Assembly: GCF_900015215.1 (NCBI RefSeq)
Contig: NZ_LN555523.1
Location: forward strand, 2,442,691-2,482,028
Length of the DNA stretch: 39,338 nt
Direction of reading: 5' to 3'
Source of the DNA: Romboutsia ilealis
GTDB lineage: Bacteria > Bacillota > Clostridia > Peptostreptococcales > Peptostreptococcaceae
Shown: positions 19,273 to 26,645 of the stretch, in pieces
Layout of the letters: every line of letters begins with the position of its first letter
Position numbering within the stretch: the first letter of the stretch is position 1
Position numbers and translations under genes: made by a program
Notes under the pieces: generated by a model
Seen by the model: only the letters and a program-made list of their open reading frames with translations
Told to the model about the DNA's origin: nothing
Databases searched by the model: none

Positions 19273-19288
19273 TGTTTCACGCAAAACA
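19273..19288. promoter_or_regulatory. parS-like site (14 of 16 matches)
   Basis: TGTTTCACGCAAAACA matches the Bacillus/clostridial parS consensus TGTTTCACGTGAAACA except at the two central bases 10 and 11. It lies in the mnmE-mnmG gap, 4 kb from parB and oriC-proximal, where parS sites are expected. The two mismatches break the CGTG core, so binding is uncertain. Confidence 0.45.
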
Positions 19289-19306
19289 TAACGTTCTTTT
19301 ATATAT

Positions 19307-20686
19307 TTATTTACCTATACAGAAGTTTGCAAATATTGTATCTAATAAATCTTCTCTTACTGTATCTCCGTTTATATATCCCAAATAATCCCATATATTT
19401 TTAAAATCAACTTCTATAAAATCATATGGCATTCTCTGCTCAATAGCGCTTATAGCGTCATTTATAGATTCATATGCTTTAAATAAAGCATCTTTATGTC
19501 TTGAATTAGTTATCATTAAGTTAGAAGAATTTTTTACACTTCCTTGATACACCATTGACTCTATTTTATCTTGTAATTCTTCTATACCTTGATTCTTTAA
19601 AGCCGATATCTCTATTATATCATCACTACTAACAAATTCTTTTATTTTTTCTAATTCTATTTGAGCCTCTAAATCTACCTTATTTAATAAAACTATAGTC
19701 TTTTTATTTTTAATGCTTTCTAAAATCTCCATATCTTCTTCAGATAATTTTCTAGATGCATCTAGTACCATTATAACTAAATCTGCCGTGCTAAAAGATT
19801 CTCTAGATTTTTCTACACCTATTTTTTCTACTACATCTTCTGTTTCTCTTATACCTGCAGTATCAACTATTTTTAAAGGTATACCTTTTATATTAACAAA
19901 TTCCTCAATGACATCTCTAGTTGTACCTGCTATATCAGTTACTATAGCTCTATTTTCTCCTAATATAGAGTTCAGTAACGATGATTTTCCTACATTAGGC
20001 TTACCTACTATTACAGTTTTTAAACCATCTCTAAGTATTTTACCACTCTCTGCCGTATCGTAAAGTTTTTTAATTTCATTTCTAAGTTCAAGAGATTTTT
20101 CTTCAAGTGTTTGATATGTGATTTCTTCCACATCTTCTTCTGCAAAATCTATAGAAACCTCTAAGTGAGCTAAAACTTCCGTAACATTCATTCTTAAATC
20201 TTTAATTTTTTTAGCTAAACTTCCTTCTAATTGATTTTGAGCTACTTCATGAGCCATATCCGTTTTCGATTTTATAACATCAATTATAGCTTCTGCTTGA
20301 GATAAATCTATCCTTCCATTTAAAAACGCCCTTTTTGTAAACTCTCCTGCATCAGCTATTCTTACACCTTTAGATAATATAAGTTCTAATATTTTTTTTA
20401 CTGAAATAAATCCACCGTGGCAATTTATTTCTATTACATCTTCAGCAGTATATGAATTTGGACCCTTCATGTAAGCTACTAATACTTCATCTATTACCTT
20501 TTCACCATCAACTATTTTCCCATATATTAAAGTTCTGGTATTATAATCTTTTATCATTTTACCCGATTTAGATTTAAATATTGATTGAGCGACTTCAAGA
20601 GATTTTTCTCCGCTAATTCTGACTATTCCTATTCCTCCTTCTCCTGGAGCCGTAGCAATTGCTGCTATAGTATCATCTATAAACAA
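19307..20686 (-). CDS. mnmE: tRNA modification GTPase MnmE (TrmE)
   Basis: Potassium-dependent GTPase partnering MnmG in U34 modification. It has an N-terminal folate-binding domain (DDTIAAIATAPGEGGIGIVRISG), a helical domain, an inserted G domain with P-loop GKPNVGKSSLLNSI, the switch DIAGTTRDV, DTAGIRETED and NKVD, and the invariant C-terminal FCIGK with its catalytic-site cysteine. I place the start at the TTG ending at 20686 (459 residues): GAGGTG precedes it by six bases, whereas the GTG at 20695 lies inside that Shine-Dalgarno sequence. First gene of mnmE-mnmG-rsmG, after the jag terminator. Confidence 0.96.
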   Translation of the reverse strand: MFIDDTIAAIATAPGEGGIGIVRISGEKSLEVAQSIFKSKSGKMIKDYNTRTLIYGKIVDGEKVIDEVLVAYMKGPNSYTAEDVIEINCHGGFISVKKILELILSKGVRIADAGEFTKRAFLNGRIDLSQAEAIIDVIKSKTDMAHEVAQNQLEGSLAKKIKDLRMNVTEVLAHLEVSIDFAEEDVEEITYQTLEEKSLELRNEIKKLYDTAESGKILRDGLKTVIVGKPNVGKSSLLNSILGENRAIVTDIAGTTRDVIEEFVNIKGIPLKIVDTAGIRETEDVVEKIGVEKSRESFSTADLVIMVLDASRKLSEEDMEILESIKNKKTIVLLNKVDLEAQIELEKIKEFVSSDDIIEISALKNQGIEELQDKIESMVYQGSVKNSSNLMITNSRHKDALFKAYESINDAISAIEQRMPYDFIEVDFKNIWDYLGYINGDTVREDLLDTIFANFCIGK

Positions 20687-20770
20687 ATTTTTCACCTCTT
20701 AATATATTTTTTTCTATTTCATTACTTTTAATTGTTTCCTTAATCTTATCATTATATAAAATAAATTGCA

Positions 20771-20815
20771 AAAATAAAATTAACCTCCTAGATGATAGGA
20801 GGTTAATTTTATTTT
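20771..20815 (-). terminator. terminator of rnpA-yidD-yidC-jag
   Basis: A 19-bp stem (20771-20789 with 20797-20815) around a seven-base loop AGATGAT; its core is AACCTCCT/AGGAGGTT. The jag stop codon (20809-20811) lies inside the stem. T-rich on the minus-strand exit side. Confidence 0.88.
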
Positions 20816-21432
20816 ATATATTCTATTACTAATCTTCTATATGGGTCAGTTCCTTCACTATAAGTACTTACATACTTATCATTTTGAAGCGCAGAATGTA
20901 TTATTCTTCTTTCATAAGGATTCATATAGTCCAGTTTTTTAGTTATCTTTGTTTTAGCTACTTCTCTAGCTACCTTGTGTGCATATCTTATTAAAGATTC
21001 TTCTCTCTTTGATCTATAATCTTCTATATCAACAAGAACTCTCATATTAGAATTTTTATTTATTTTATTAAGGGCAAGTCCTGTTAATAATTGTATAGAA
21101 TCTAAAGTTTCTCCTCTTCTACCAATTAAAGACGCTGCTTCTTGACCTCTTATATCCACTTTTATAAGATTACCTTCTTGAGTTACACTTAAATCTGCAT
21201 CTATATTAGAATTTTTAAGTATGTTTTTAACAAAAGACTTAGCTATATCTGTTTCTTTTTCTATAACAGTAAATCTATAAAGACCTTCCTTAGCACCTAA
21301 AAATCCTAAAAACCCTTTTGTTGGGCTTTCTAATACTTCAATTTCTAAATCTTCTAACTTAGAATTTAGTTCAACTAACGCTTTGTTTATAGCTTCTTCT
21401 TTACTTTTACTTCTTATTTCTAGGCTTTTCAT
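20809..21432 (-). CDS. jag: RNA-binding protein Jag (KhpB)
   Basis: KhpB binds RNA together with KhpA and affects envelope growth in streptococci; it is encoded beside yidC across Firmicutes. The 207-residue protein has the Jag_N domain (about 1-52, SPTKGFLGFLGAKEG), a KH domain with GRRG in SLIGRRGETLDSIQLL (about 100-115), and an R3H domain near the end (ERRIIHSAL, with Arg and His three apart). Its ATG lies inside the end of yidC (26-base overlap), behind AGGAGGAAGTAG. The stop codon is embedded in the terminator. Confidence 0.94.
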   Translation of the reverse strand: MKSLEIRSKSKEEAINKALVELNSKLEDLEIEVLESPTKGFLGFLGAKEGLYRFTVIEKETDIAKSFVKNILKNSNIDADLSVTQEGNLIKVDIRGQEAASLIGRRGETLDSIQLLTGLALNKINKNSNMRVLVDIEDYRSKREESLIRYAHKVAREVAKTKITKKLDYMNPYERRIIHSALQNDKYVSTYSEGTDPYRRLVIEYIK

Positions 21433-22105
21433 CTACTACTTCCTCCTTAGAAACAGCCAGTTTAGCTCTTAAAGGATTCATGATTAAATAGTGTTGTCCT
21501 ATTGCAAACACGTTACCTATCGTCCAGTATAATGTAAGACCTGCTGGGAAAGAGAATCCCCAGAATAACATCATAGCTGACATAACATAAGTCATTATCT
21601 TCATAGATCCTTGTTGCTGATCTTTAGGCATCATTAATGTTTGCATTAAAAATGTAGTTGCTCCTGATAATATAGCTAATATATAATCTGGCGTAGTTAA
21701 ATCCTTTATCCATAAAAACCCTTTAGCTGCATTTACAAATTGAGCCTGGTCTGCGAAAACTCCATATGTAACAGGTTCTCTTAATACAGAGAATAGTGCA
21801 ATTAATATCGGCATTTGTATTAGTAAAGGTAAACATCCTGCTAATGGATTAATTTTAGCTTCTGTGTATATCTTCATTATTTCTTGTTGTTGCTTTTCTG
21901 GTTTATCTTTATACTTCGTTTGTATTTCTTGTATCTTAGGCTGTATATCTTGCATTGCCTTTGTAGATTTTGTTTGCTTAATTGTAAGTGGTAATAATAA
22001 TACTTTTACTAATATAGTGAATAATATTATTGAAAGCCCATAATTTTGAACAAGTTCAAATATTATTCTTAGGACATGCCCTAGGGCATTACTTAAAATG
22101 TTCAC
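21407..22105 (-). CDS. yidC: membrane protein insertase YidC (Oxa1 family)
   Basis: Inserts and folds membrane proteins, alone or with SecYEG. The 232-residue Gram-positive form has about five membrane segments and lacks the large extracytoplasmic domain of E. coli YidC. YGLSIILFTILVKVLLLPL (22-40) is the first conserved helix. The coiled hairpin with KPEKQQQEIMKIY, then PLAGCLPLLIQMPILIALF and GLTLYWTIGN, are standard. No lipobox is seen at the N-terminus. The groove position usually filled by Arg in Bacillus SpoIIIJ is Lys34 here. GTG start with AGGAGG eight bases upstream. Between yidD and jag. Confidence 0.96.
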   Translation of the reverse strand: MNILSNALGHVLRIIFELVQNYGLSIILFTILVKVLLLPLTIKQTKSTKAMQDIQPKIQEIQTKYKDKPEKQQQEIMKIYTEAKINPLAGCLPLLIQMPILIALFSVLREPVTYGVFADQAQFVNAAKGFLWIKDLTTPDYILAILSGATTFLMQTLMMPKDQQQGSMKIMTYVMSAMMLFWGFSFPAGLTLYWTIGNVFAIGQHYLIMNPLRAKLAVSKEEVVDEKPRNKK

Positions 22106-22134
22106 TTTATATACCTCCTAAAGTATGTGTTGTT

Positions 22135-22386
22135 TTATTTAAGTGGATCATATCCTCCTGGATGAAAAGGATGGCACTTTAATAATCGTCTTATAGTTAA
22201 ATATATCCCTTTTAACACTCCATATTTTCTAATTGCTTCAATTGAATACTGAGAACATGTAGGATAAAATCTACAAGTTGGTCCTTTTAAAGGAGATATA
22301 AACTTTTGGTAAAATCTCACTAAGTAAATAAGTAACTTCGATAAATACCTATTAATTTCCTTTAATATGTAATACTTTTTTTTCAA
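22135..22386 (-). CDS. yidD: membrane protein insertion efficiency factor YidD
   Basis: Small membrane-associated protein that assists YidC. The family signature is present: [15 protein letters not shown], then [16 protein letters not shown], and [15 protein letters not shown] near the end. Its three conserved cysteines are intact. I place the start at the TTG ending at 22386 (83 residues), eight bases after GGAGG; a TTG five codons earlier would overlap that Shine-Dalgarno sequence. Between rnpA and yidC as usual. Confidence 0.93.
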   Translation of the reverse strand: MKKKYYILKEINRYLSKLLIYLVRFYQKFISPLKGPTCRFYPTCSQYSIEAIRKYGVLKGIYLTIRRLLKCHPFHPGGYDPLK

Positions 22387-22415
22387 AATATAGACCTCCA
22401 AGCAAAAAAATATAT

Positions 22416-22757
22416 TTATATTAATCCTGCTTTTTTTATAATATGATTCATAGATTTTTCTATATCCTTATAGTCAGCTTCTTTTATCGCAACCCTAGCT
22501 ATAAATACAATATCATATCCACATTTAACGTTTGCATCAATATTTAATCTATATGATTCTTTTATTCTTCTTCTTACTTTATTTCTATTAATAGCATTTC
22601 CTACTTTTTTAGAAACTGAAATCCCTACTCGAGTAGAGTCTGATTTATTATCTAGTATATACATTACTAAGTTTCTATTCGCAAAAGATTTGCCGTGTTT
22701 GTATACTTTTCTAAAATCAGAGTCTTTTTTTAAACCTTGGGTTCTTTTGAAGTCCAT
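22416..22757 (-). CDS. rnpA: ribonuclease P protein component
   Basis: Protein subunit of RNase P, which binds the RNA subunit and the 5' leader of precursor tRNAs. 113 residues. The signature [13 protein letters not shown] lies within [19 protein letters not shown], and the N-terminus has [28 protein letters not shown] start behind GGAGGTTTTAAG. Downstream of rpmH, but an intrinsic terminator (22802-22829) lies between them; yidD follows closely. Confidence 0.96.
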   Translation of the reverse strand: MDFKRTQGLKKDSDFRKVYKHGKSFANRNLVMYILDNKSDSTRVGISVSKKVGNAINRNKVRRRIKESYRLNIDANVKCGYDIVFIARVAIKEADYKDIEKSMNHIIKKAGLI

Positions 22758-22801
22758 CTTAAAACCTCCATAAACACAGCTGTTAATTATATTTTCTACA
22801 C

Positions 22802-22829
22802 AAAAAGGCCACTTAATAGCGGCCTTTTT
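22802..22829 (-). terminator. terminator or attenuator between rpmH and rnpA
   Basis: AAAAAGGCC (22802-22810), a ten-base loop, GGCCTTTTT (22821-22829). On the minus strand the exit side is TTTTTG, giving a short T run. It is symmetric and close to the rpmH stop (22835), so it likely sets the ratio of rpmH to rnpA expression. Confidence 0.75.
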
Positions 22830-22834
22830 AATTA

Positions 22835-22969
22835 TTAATGAGTTAATCTATTTCTTCCTTTAGCTCTTCTTCTTTTTAACACGTTTCTTCCGTTAGACGT
22901 TTTCATTCTCTTTCTGAAACCATGTTCTTTCTTTCTTTGTCTTTTCTTTGGCTGATAAGTTCTTTTCAT
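22835..22969 (-). CDS. rpmH: 50S ribosomal protein L34
   Basis: The 44-residue, highly basic L34 protein, below the usual ORF cut-off. It starts [20 protein letters not shown] and continues [20 protein letters not shown] before RLTH and TAA at 22835. Every conserved L34 position is present. ATG start behind GGCGGTGT. First gene leftward from oriC, with a near-perfect promoter at 23049-23077 and a hairpin immediately downstream. Confidence 0.97.
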   Translation of the reverse strand: MKRTYQPKKRQRKKEHGFRKRMKTSNGRNVLKRRRAKGRNRLTH

Positions 22970-23048
22970 CGTATTACACCGCCTTTCAGATTTGTTTTCC
23001 GTTTATAAAAATAATAACTTTACCCTCAAAGTAAACATAACACATACA

Positions 23049-23077
23049 ATTATAAATGCTTTTATATATGTTGTCAA
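23049..23077 (-). promoter_or_regulatory. rpmH promoter
   Basis: On the minus strand TTGACA (23072-23077), 17 bases, TATAAT (23049-23054): a perfect sigma-A promoter, about 80 bases before the rpmH start. Confidence 0.9.
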
Positions 23078-23238
23078 CGAGTTTTTGGAAGTCATACATA
23101 ACAATTTTACTATAATTATCTTATTTCTAATTTAAGAGATTTTATAATTATTATTCACATCTTTCATTATTATTTATATTTATTTTTTTATATAGTATAA
23201 ACAATTTATTTTTAACCATCATATTGATGTATATATAT

Positions 23239-23603
23239 TTATCAACATATAGTGAATATTGTGGATAAATTCGTTGTAAATTATTGAAGTTTGACGTTTA
23301 TTCTGATATTATAGATGTACTTGTGTATAATGTTAATAAAATTTATTAACTTATCAACGTTATGCACAAGCTGTGGATATAAATGTGTATAACTTATTAG
23401 CTAACTGACAATACTTTAGTTATAAAGTAATTTCTTTATACATTTTACTATTTATAACTTTATATACATATTGTTTATAACTTTTTGCTTTACAAGAATA
23501 ATTACCACTATTTTATTTTATCCACACAATTATCCATAAATATTCTTATTTTATAAAATTTATATAGATTTAATTAGCTTTTGTTAATAAATTTGTGGAA
23601 AAT
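23239..23603. promoter_or_regulatory. oriC: oriC, upstream DnaA-box cluster (rpmH-dnaA)
   Basis: The 660-base rpmH-dnaA gap is extremely AT-rich and carries DnaA 9-mers in both orientations. Consensus sites are TGTGGATAA at 23260 and TTATCCACA at 23518. Near-consensus sites are TTATCAACA 23239, TGTGTATAA 23322 and 23384, TTATCAACG 23351 abutting TTATGCACA 23360, TGTGGATAT 23372, and TTATCCATA 23530. Gene orientation diverges here. This corresponds to the incA/incB part of the bipartite Bacillus origin. I could not identify a convincing dnaA promoter. Confidence 0.88.
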
Positions 23604-23632
23604 GTCAATTATTCTATGCGGAGGTTAATATT

Positions 23633-24955
23633 ATGGACATAGTTTCTTTATGGGACAAAACATTACAATTAATAAAAGGTGAGTTATCTCCACCTAGTTT
23701 TAATGCTTTTTTTAAGCAAATAATACCTTTAAAAATACATATAAACGAATTAATACTTTTAGTTCCTAATGATTTTACTAAAGGTATTTTAGAGGATAGA
23801 TATTTAAATCTAATTGAAAGCTCAATAAATCAACTTTCATTAAAAAAGTATAAAGTCAAATTTGTTTTAGATGAAAAATACATTGAAGGCTTAGAGGAAG
23901 AACCGAAATCTTCTAATTTACCTCCAAAAAATTACCCTAATTTAAATCCTAAATACACTTTTGATACTTTCGTAATCGGTAATAGTAATAGATTTGCACA
24001 TGCTGCATGCGTTGCTGTTGCTGAATCTCCTGCTAGAGCTTACAATCCACTGTTCCTATATGGAGGTGTTGGATTAGGAAAAACTCACTTAATGCATGCG
24101 ATAGGTCATCATATAATAACTCAAAAAAAGGATGCTAAGGTTGTTTACGTTTCATCTGAAAAATTTACCAACGAGCTTATAAATTCTATAAAAGATGATA
24201 GAAATGAAGAATTTAGAAATAAATATAGAAATGTAGATATACTTCTTATAGATGATATTCAGTTCATCGCAGGAAAAGAAAGAACTCAAGAAGAGTTTTT
24301 CCATACTTTTAACTCATTACATGAGGCGAATAAGCAAATAATTATTTCTAGTGATAGACCTCCAAAGGAGATACCTACATTAGAAGACAGATTAAGATCT
24401 AGATTTGAAATGGGACTTATAACAGATATTCAAGCTCCAGACTTTGAAACTAGAATAGCCATACTTAGAAAAAAAGCTCAAATGGAAAACATAGAAGTTT
24501 CAAATGAAGTAACTAACTATATAGCTAAAAATATAAAATCTAACATAAGAGAATTAGAAGGTGCTTTAACAAGAGTAATTGCATATTCATCTCTTACTAA
24601 TAGAACAGTATCTTTAGATCTTGCTGTAGAAGCGCTAAAAGATATAATAACTACTACTAAAAATGAAGAAATTACTGTAAATAGAATAAAAGAAAAAGTA
24701 TCTTCTGTATTTAATATAAAGATGGAAGACTTCAATTCTAAAAAAAGAACAAGATCTATAGCTTATCCAAGACAGATAGCTATGTATTTATCTCGTGAAC
24801 TTACAGATTTATCACTTCCTAAAATAGGTGAAGAATTTGGAGGAAGAGATCATACAACTGTTATTCATGCCCATGATAAGATAGTTAAAGATATACAAGT
24901 AAATGAAGAAATTAAATCTAAAATAGACAAAATAATTTTAGATTTAAAGGGATAA
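23633..24955 (+). CDS. dnaA: chromosomal replication initiator DnaA
   Basis: DnaA binds 9-mer boxes, polymerises as an ATP-bound AAA+ filament and opens oriC. In the 440 residues: domain I (about 1-80), a short linker (about 85-105), the AAA+ domain with Walker A GGVGLGKT (144-151) and Walker [14 protein letters not shown], the sensor region [15 protein letters not shown], and the C-terminal DNA-binding domain with signature [14 protein letters not shown] start, with GGAGG eight bases upstream. Flanked on both sides by DnaA-box clusters, implying autoregulation as in other bacteria. Confidence 0.98.
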   Translation: MDIVSLWDKTLQLIKGELSPPSFNAFFKQIIPLKIHINELILLVPNDFTKGILEDRYLNLIESSINQLSLKKYKVKFVLDEKYIEGLEEEPKSSNLPPKNYPNLNPKYTFDTFVIGNSNRFAHAACVAVAESPARAYNPLFLYGGVGLGKTHLMHAIGHHIITQKKDAKVVYVSSEKFTNELINSIKDDRNEEFRNKYRNVDILLIDDIQFIAGKERTQEEFFHTFNSLHEANKQIIISSDRPPKEIPTLEDRLRSRFEMGLITDIQAPDFETRIAILRKKAQMENIEVSNEVTNYIAKNIKSNIRELEGALTRVIAYSSLTNRTVSLDLAVEALKDIITTTKNEEITVNRIKEKVSSVFNIKMEDFNSKKRTRSIAYPRQIAMYLSRELTDLSLPKIGEEFGGRDHTTVIHAHDKIVKDIQVNEEIKSKIDKIILDLKG

Positions 24956-24971
24956 TTTATAAACATTTGCC

Positions 24972-25196
24972 TGTGGATATAGTGTTAATGTAATGTTTAT
25001 AGTTTTTTTGTCTAAATTTTATTAACACAATATTATATAAAAAATAACAAAGATATTAACATTTTATACACATGTTGATATCTTTGAATTTATTTAGGCA
25101 TAGATACTTATTAACATTATCAACAACACTTACTACTATTACTACTAATATTTTTATTTATTTTTTTATATAAATGCAACAAGGAGGTTATCCACA
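24972..25196 (+). promoter_or_regulatory. oriC: oriC, downstream cluster with unwinding element (dnaA-dnaN)
   Basis: Boxes: TGTGGATAT 24972, TTATACACA 25064 abutting TGTTGATAT 25073, and tandem TTATTAACA 25108 directly joined to TTATCAACA 25117. Next comes TACTACTATTACTACTAA (25131-25148), read on the other strand as successive 3'-GAT/AAT-5' DnaA-trios. A near-pure A/T tract (25149-25173) follows, then a consensus box TTATCCACA at 25188-25196. The order tandem boxes, trios, A/T tract is the basal unwinding system described for Bacillus subtilis. Confidence 0.88.
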
Positions 25197-26303
25197 TTGA
25201 AAATAATTTGTAATCAAAAGTTTTTAGCTAATAAAATAGGTATTTCACAAAAAGCTATTAATGGAAAAACAACTTTAGAGCTTTTAAAAGGTATTTTATT
25301 ATCCGCTAAAGACGAACAATTAAAATTAACTGGATATGATTTAGAAATAGGAATAGAAACTTATACACAAGCTGAAGTTATTGAAGAGGGAGAAATTGTA
25401 GTAAACGCTAGACTTTTTGGGGATATTATTAGAAAGTTACCTGATTCATTTGTTGAAATAGAAACAGACGCTGAAAATAATGTATATATAAATTGTTTAA
25501 ATTCAAGATTTAAGATAAAGGGAGATTCTGCAAAAGAATATCCAAGACTTCCTGAAGTTAATGAAGAGGATCTATATAACATACCTCAAGAGTTATTAAA
25601 GAATATGATAAAGCAAACAGTATTTGCTATATCTCAAGATCAAACAAAGCCTATATTAATGGGAGAACTTTTAGAAATAGTTGATGGAGATATAAGCTTA
25701 GTTGCTATTGATGGATATAGACTAGCAGTTAGAAGTTGTAAGATTAATAATATAATAAATAATGCGAAGGTTATAATACCTGGAAAAACATTAAATGATG
25801 TAAATAGCTTATTATCATCTGAAGAGGATGTAAAAGTAGGATTTGATGAAAAAAATGCAATATTTATTATAAATGACACTAAAATAATAACTAGACTTCT
25901 TGAAGGTGACTTTATAGATTATAAAAAATTATTACCTAGAGAATATAACTCAAAAGTAAAATTAAAGACAAAGGAACTTTTAAATAGTATAGAAAGAGCA
26001 TCACTATTATCGCAATCTGAGAAAAATAATTTAATAAAGTTATCTATAAGAGATAACGTTATGGCAATTACTTCAAATACTGATAAAGGAAATGTATATG
26101 AAGAAGTTAGTTTAGAATTAACTGGTGAATATTTAGATATAGCATTTAACTCTAGATATTTTTTAGAAGGTTTAAAAAATATAGATAGTGAAGAAATATT
26201 TATAGAATTCACTACAAATATAAACCCATGTATAATAAGACCAGCAGATGACGTTAAGTATACTTATTTACTACTTCCAGTAAGAATATCATCTAATATA
26301 TAG
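25197..26303 (+). CDS. dnaN: DNA polymerase III beta subunit (sliding clamp)
   Basis: Ring-shaped clamp that tethers DNA polymerase and many repair proteins to DNA. The 368 residues show the three-domain clamp repeat, with a conserved middle-domain segment DGYRLAV and the C-terminal YLLLPVRI that forms part of the peptide-binding pocket. It starts with TTG at 25197, nine bases after AAGGAGG; those nine bases are exactly a consensus DnaA box. A terminator follows the stop, so it is not simply co-transcribed with recF. Confidence 0.97.
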   Translation: MKIICNQKFLANKIGISQKAINGKTTLELLKGILLSAKDEQLKLTGYDLEIGIETYTQAEVIEEGEIVVNARLFGDIIRKLPDSFVEIETDAENNVYINCLNSRFKIKGDSAKEYPRLPEVNEEDLYNIPQELLKNMIKQTVFAISQDQTKPILMGELLEIVDGDISLVAIDGYRLAVRSCKINNIINNAKVIIPGKTLNDVNSLLSSEEDVKVGFDEKNAIFIINDTKIITRLLEGDFIDYKKLLPREYNSKVKLKTKELLNSIERASLLSQSEKNNLIKLSIRDNVMAITSNTDKGNVYEEVSLELTGEYLDIAFNSRYFLEGLKNIDSEEIFIEFTTNINPCIIRPADDVKYTYLLLPVRISSNI

Positions 26304-26312
26304 TTTAAGCAG

Positions 26313-26340
26313 AAAACCCAACTAATAAAGTTGGGTTTTT
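26313..26340 (+). terminator. dnaN terminator
   Basis: AAAACCCAAC (26313-26322), loop TAATAAA, GTTGGGTTTT (26330-26339) and another T. Nine bases past the dnaN stop codon. Confidence 0.92.
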
Positions 26341-26351
26341 GTAGCTAATTT

Positions 26352-26395
26352 TGTGATATAATATATATTTAATGTGATATTTTATAAATATCACA
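26352..26395 (+). promoter_or_regulatory. extended -10 promoter with downstream inverted repeat, upstream of the S4-recF-gyr genes
   Basis: TGATATAAT (26354-26362) is an extended -10 element. A 10-bp inverted repeat with a three-base centre follows at 26373-26395: TGTGATATTT, then TAT, then AAATATCACA. The motif TGTGATAT also overlaps the -10 (26352-26359). It could be an operator at the transcript start or a 5' hairpin. The TGTGA/TCACA half-sites resemble Crp/Fnr or Rex sites, but the 13-base spacing does not fit them. Confidence 0.5.
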
Positions 26396-26423
26396 AATTA
26401 TTATTAATAGGAGGAACTCATTG

Positions 26424-26630
26424 ATGATTGAAATAAATATAGATTCAGAATACATAAAATTAGATCAACTTCTTAAGTTAGCAGATGCTGTATCTACAGG
26501 TGGACATGCTAAATTTTTAATATTAGAAGGTTTAGTTAAGGTTAATGGAGAAGTTGAAATGAGAAGAGGTAGAAAATTAAAATCTCAAGATGTTGTAGAG
26601 GTTGAAGGACAGAAAATAAAAGTAGTGTAA
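26424..26630 (+). CDS. yaaA: S4-domain RNA-binding protein (YaaA/RlbA type)
   Basis: A 68-residue protein that is essentially one S4 RNA-binding domain: LDQLLKLADAVSTGGHAKFL, then LVKVNGEVEMRRGRKL. It is conserved between dnaN and recF across Firmicutes; a role in large-subunit assembly has been suggested for the Bacillus member. I choose the ATG at 26424, nine bases after AGGAGG; the TTG one codon earlier is possible. recF starts 15 bases downstream. Confidence 0.9.
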   Translation: MIEINIDSEYIKLDQLLKLADAVSTGGHAKFLILEGLVKVNGEVEMRRGRKLKSQDVVEVEGQKIKVV

Positions 26631-26645
26631 AAAGGAGAGCCTTTT

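Noticed and set aside
19713..20063. 116-codon plus-strand frame inside mnmE
   Set aside because: Antisense shadow of the MnmE G domain; no ribosome site and no recognisable motif.
23291..23331. TTGACG followed by AT-rich DNA as a dnaA promoter
   Set aside because: No -10 element fits at 16-18 bases; the TATAAT at 23326 is too far away, so the dnaA promoter remains unidentified.
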